Of a DNA stretch of 64,000 nucleotides, positions 63,775-64,000 are shown piece by piece. The DNA comes from Oceanospirillum sp964342385 (GTDB lineage: Bacteria; Pseudomonadota; Gammaproteobacteria; Pseudomonadales; Halomonadaceae). How positions within the stretch are numbered: position 1 is the stretch's first letter; every line of letters begins with the position of its first letter. A program made the position numbers and the translations under genes. Where the stretch lies: positions 1-64,000 of the forward strand of contig CAYFGP010000005.1 in assembly GCA_964342385.1 (NCBI GenBank). The letters run 5' to 3'. The notes under the pieces were generated by a model that worked only from the letters and a program-made list of their open reading frames with translations, made no database searches and was not told the DNA's origin.

Positions 63775-64000
63775 TTATGCGGACTGAGCTTCTTCGTGTG
63801 CTTGCTGACGTAGGATAAAGCGCTGGATCTTGCCTGATGGTGTTTTTGGCAGCTGATCGACAAACTCAATTTCACGCGGGAAGGCGTGCGTAGACAGACG
63901 CTCACGTACCAGATTCTGAATATCCTGTACCAGCTCATCAGAACCTTCATGACCATCACGCAGTACCACGTAGGACTTAATAATGTGACCACGCTTAGCG
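63775..64000 (-). CDS. AMP-dependent acyl-CoA synthetase, C-terminal end only
   Basis: The frame is open to the window edge; about 74 residues are visible and the start lies outside. LPKTPSGKIQRFILR is the A10 motif of adenylate-forming enzymes, with the catalytic Lys in SGKIQR; HAFPREIEFVD precedes it. It would activate a carboxylate to acyl-CoA, feeding the dehydrogenases downstream. Substrate unknown. Confidence 0.88.
   Translation of the reverse strand, partial: AKRGHIIKSYVVLRDGHEGSDELVQDIQNLVRERLSTHAFPREIEFVDQLPKTPSGKIQRFILRQQAHEEAQSA

Overview
The window is one large polar-flagellum, chemotaxis and flagellin-glycosylation cluster, about 61 kb long, with the start of an unrelated fatty-acid/acyl-CoA operon at its right end. 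The sigma-54/sigma-28 logic, the FlrB-FlrC two-component pair, FlhF, the ParC-ParP chemotaxis-array genes and the protein sequences point to a marine gammaproteobacterium, most likely an Oceanospirillaceae relative (genus inferred, not proven). Nearly everything is on the minus strand; the exceptions are the first two genes and one orphan at 40790.

Layout. (1) 1-2397: a plus-strand Gln-rich FliK-like gene (cut by the window edge) coupled to flhX, a stand-alone FlhB C-domain, ended by a terminator. (2) 2494-10286: chemotaxis block cheY-cheZ-cheA-cheB-parC-parP-cheW-DUF2802. (3) 10384-27532: fliA, flhF, flhA, flhB and the export/switch operons fliR-Q-P-O-N-M-L-K and fliJ-I-H-G-F-E. (4) 27659-37630: flrC, flrB, fliT, then a HisF/HisH/amidotransferase sugar-amidination module and a Maf flagellin glycosyltransferase, then fliS, fliD, flaG. 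(5) 37776-40632: pseF-pseC-pseB, part of the pseudaminic-acid pathway. (6) 41617-46843: three intact flagellin genes, a decayed fourth flagellin, and a 7-bp tandem repeat containing the only assembly gap. (7) 47794-61195: a DUF2920-like putative hydrolase, flgL, flgK, then flgJ-I-H-G-F and flgE-D-C-B. (8) 61500-64000: acyl-CoA dehydrogenase, short-chain dehydrogenase and the 3' end of an acyl-CoA synthetase.

Regulation can be read from the sequence. Good sigma-28 (FliA) promoters precede flagellin 1 and flaG-fliD. Good sigma-54 promoters (TGGCAYR-N4-TTGC type) precede fliK, flagellin 2, flgK and flgF, with weaker ones before flagellin 3, fliE and flgB. A short motif, CGGCAA/TTGCCG, recurs around most of the sigma-54 sites and not around the sigma-28 sites. 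I propose it as the binding half-site of FlrC. The 7-bp repeat upstream of flagellin 2 is an expanded run of the same motif.

Notable absences from an otherwise canonical gene order: flhG/fleN is missing between flhF and fliA, and the master regulator flrA/fleQ is missing between fliT and flrB. The pseudaminic genes pseG, pseH and pseI and the chemotaxis genes cheR and cheV are not in the window either. They may lie elsewhere in the genome.
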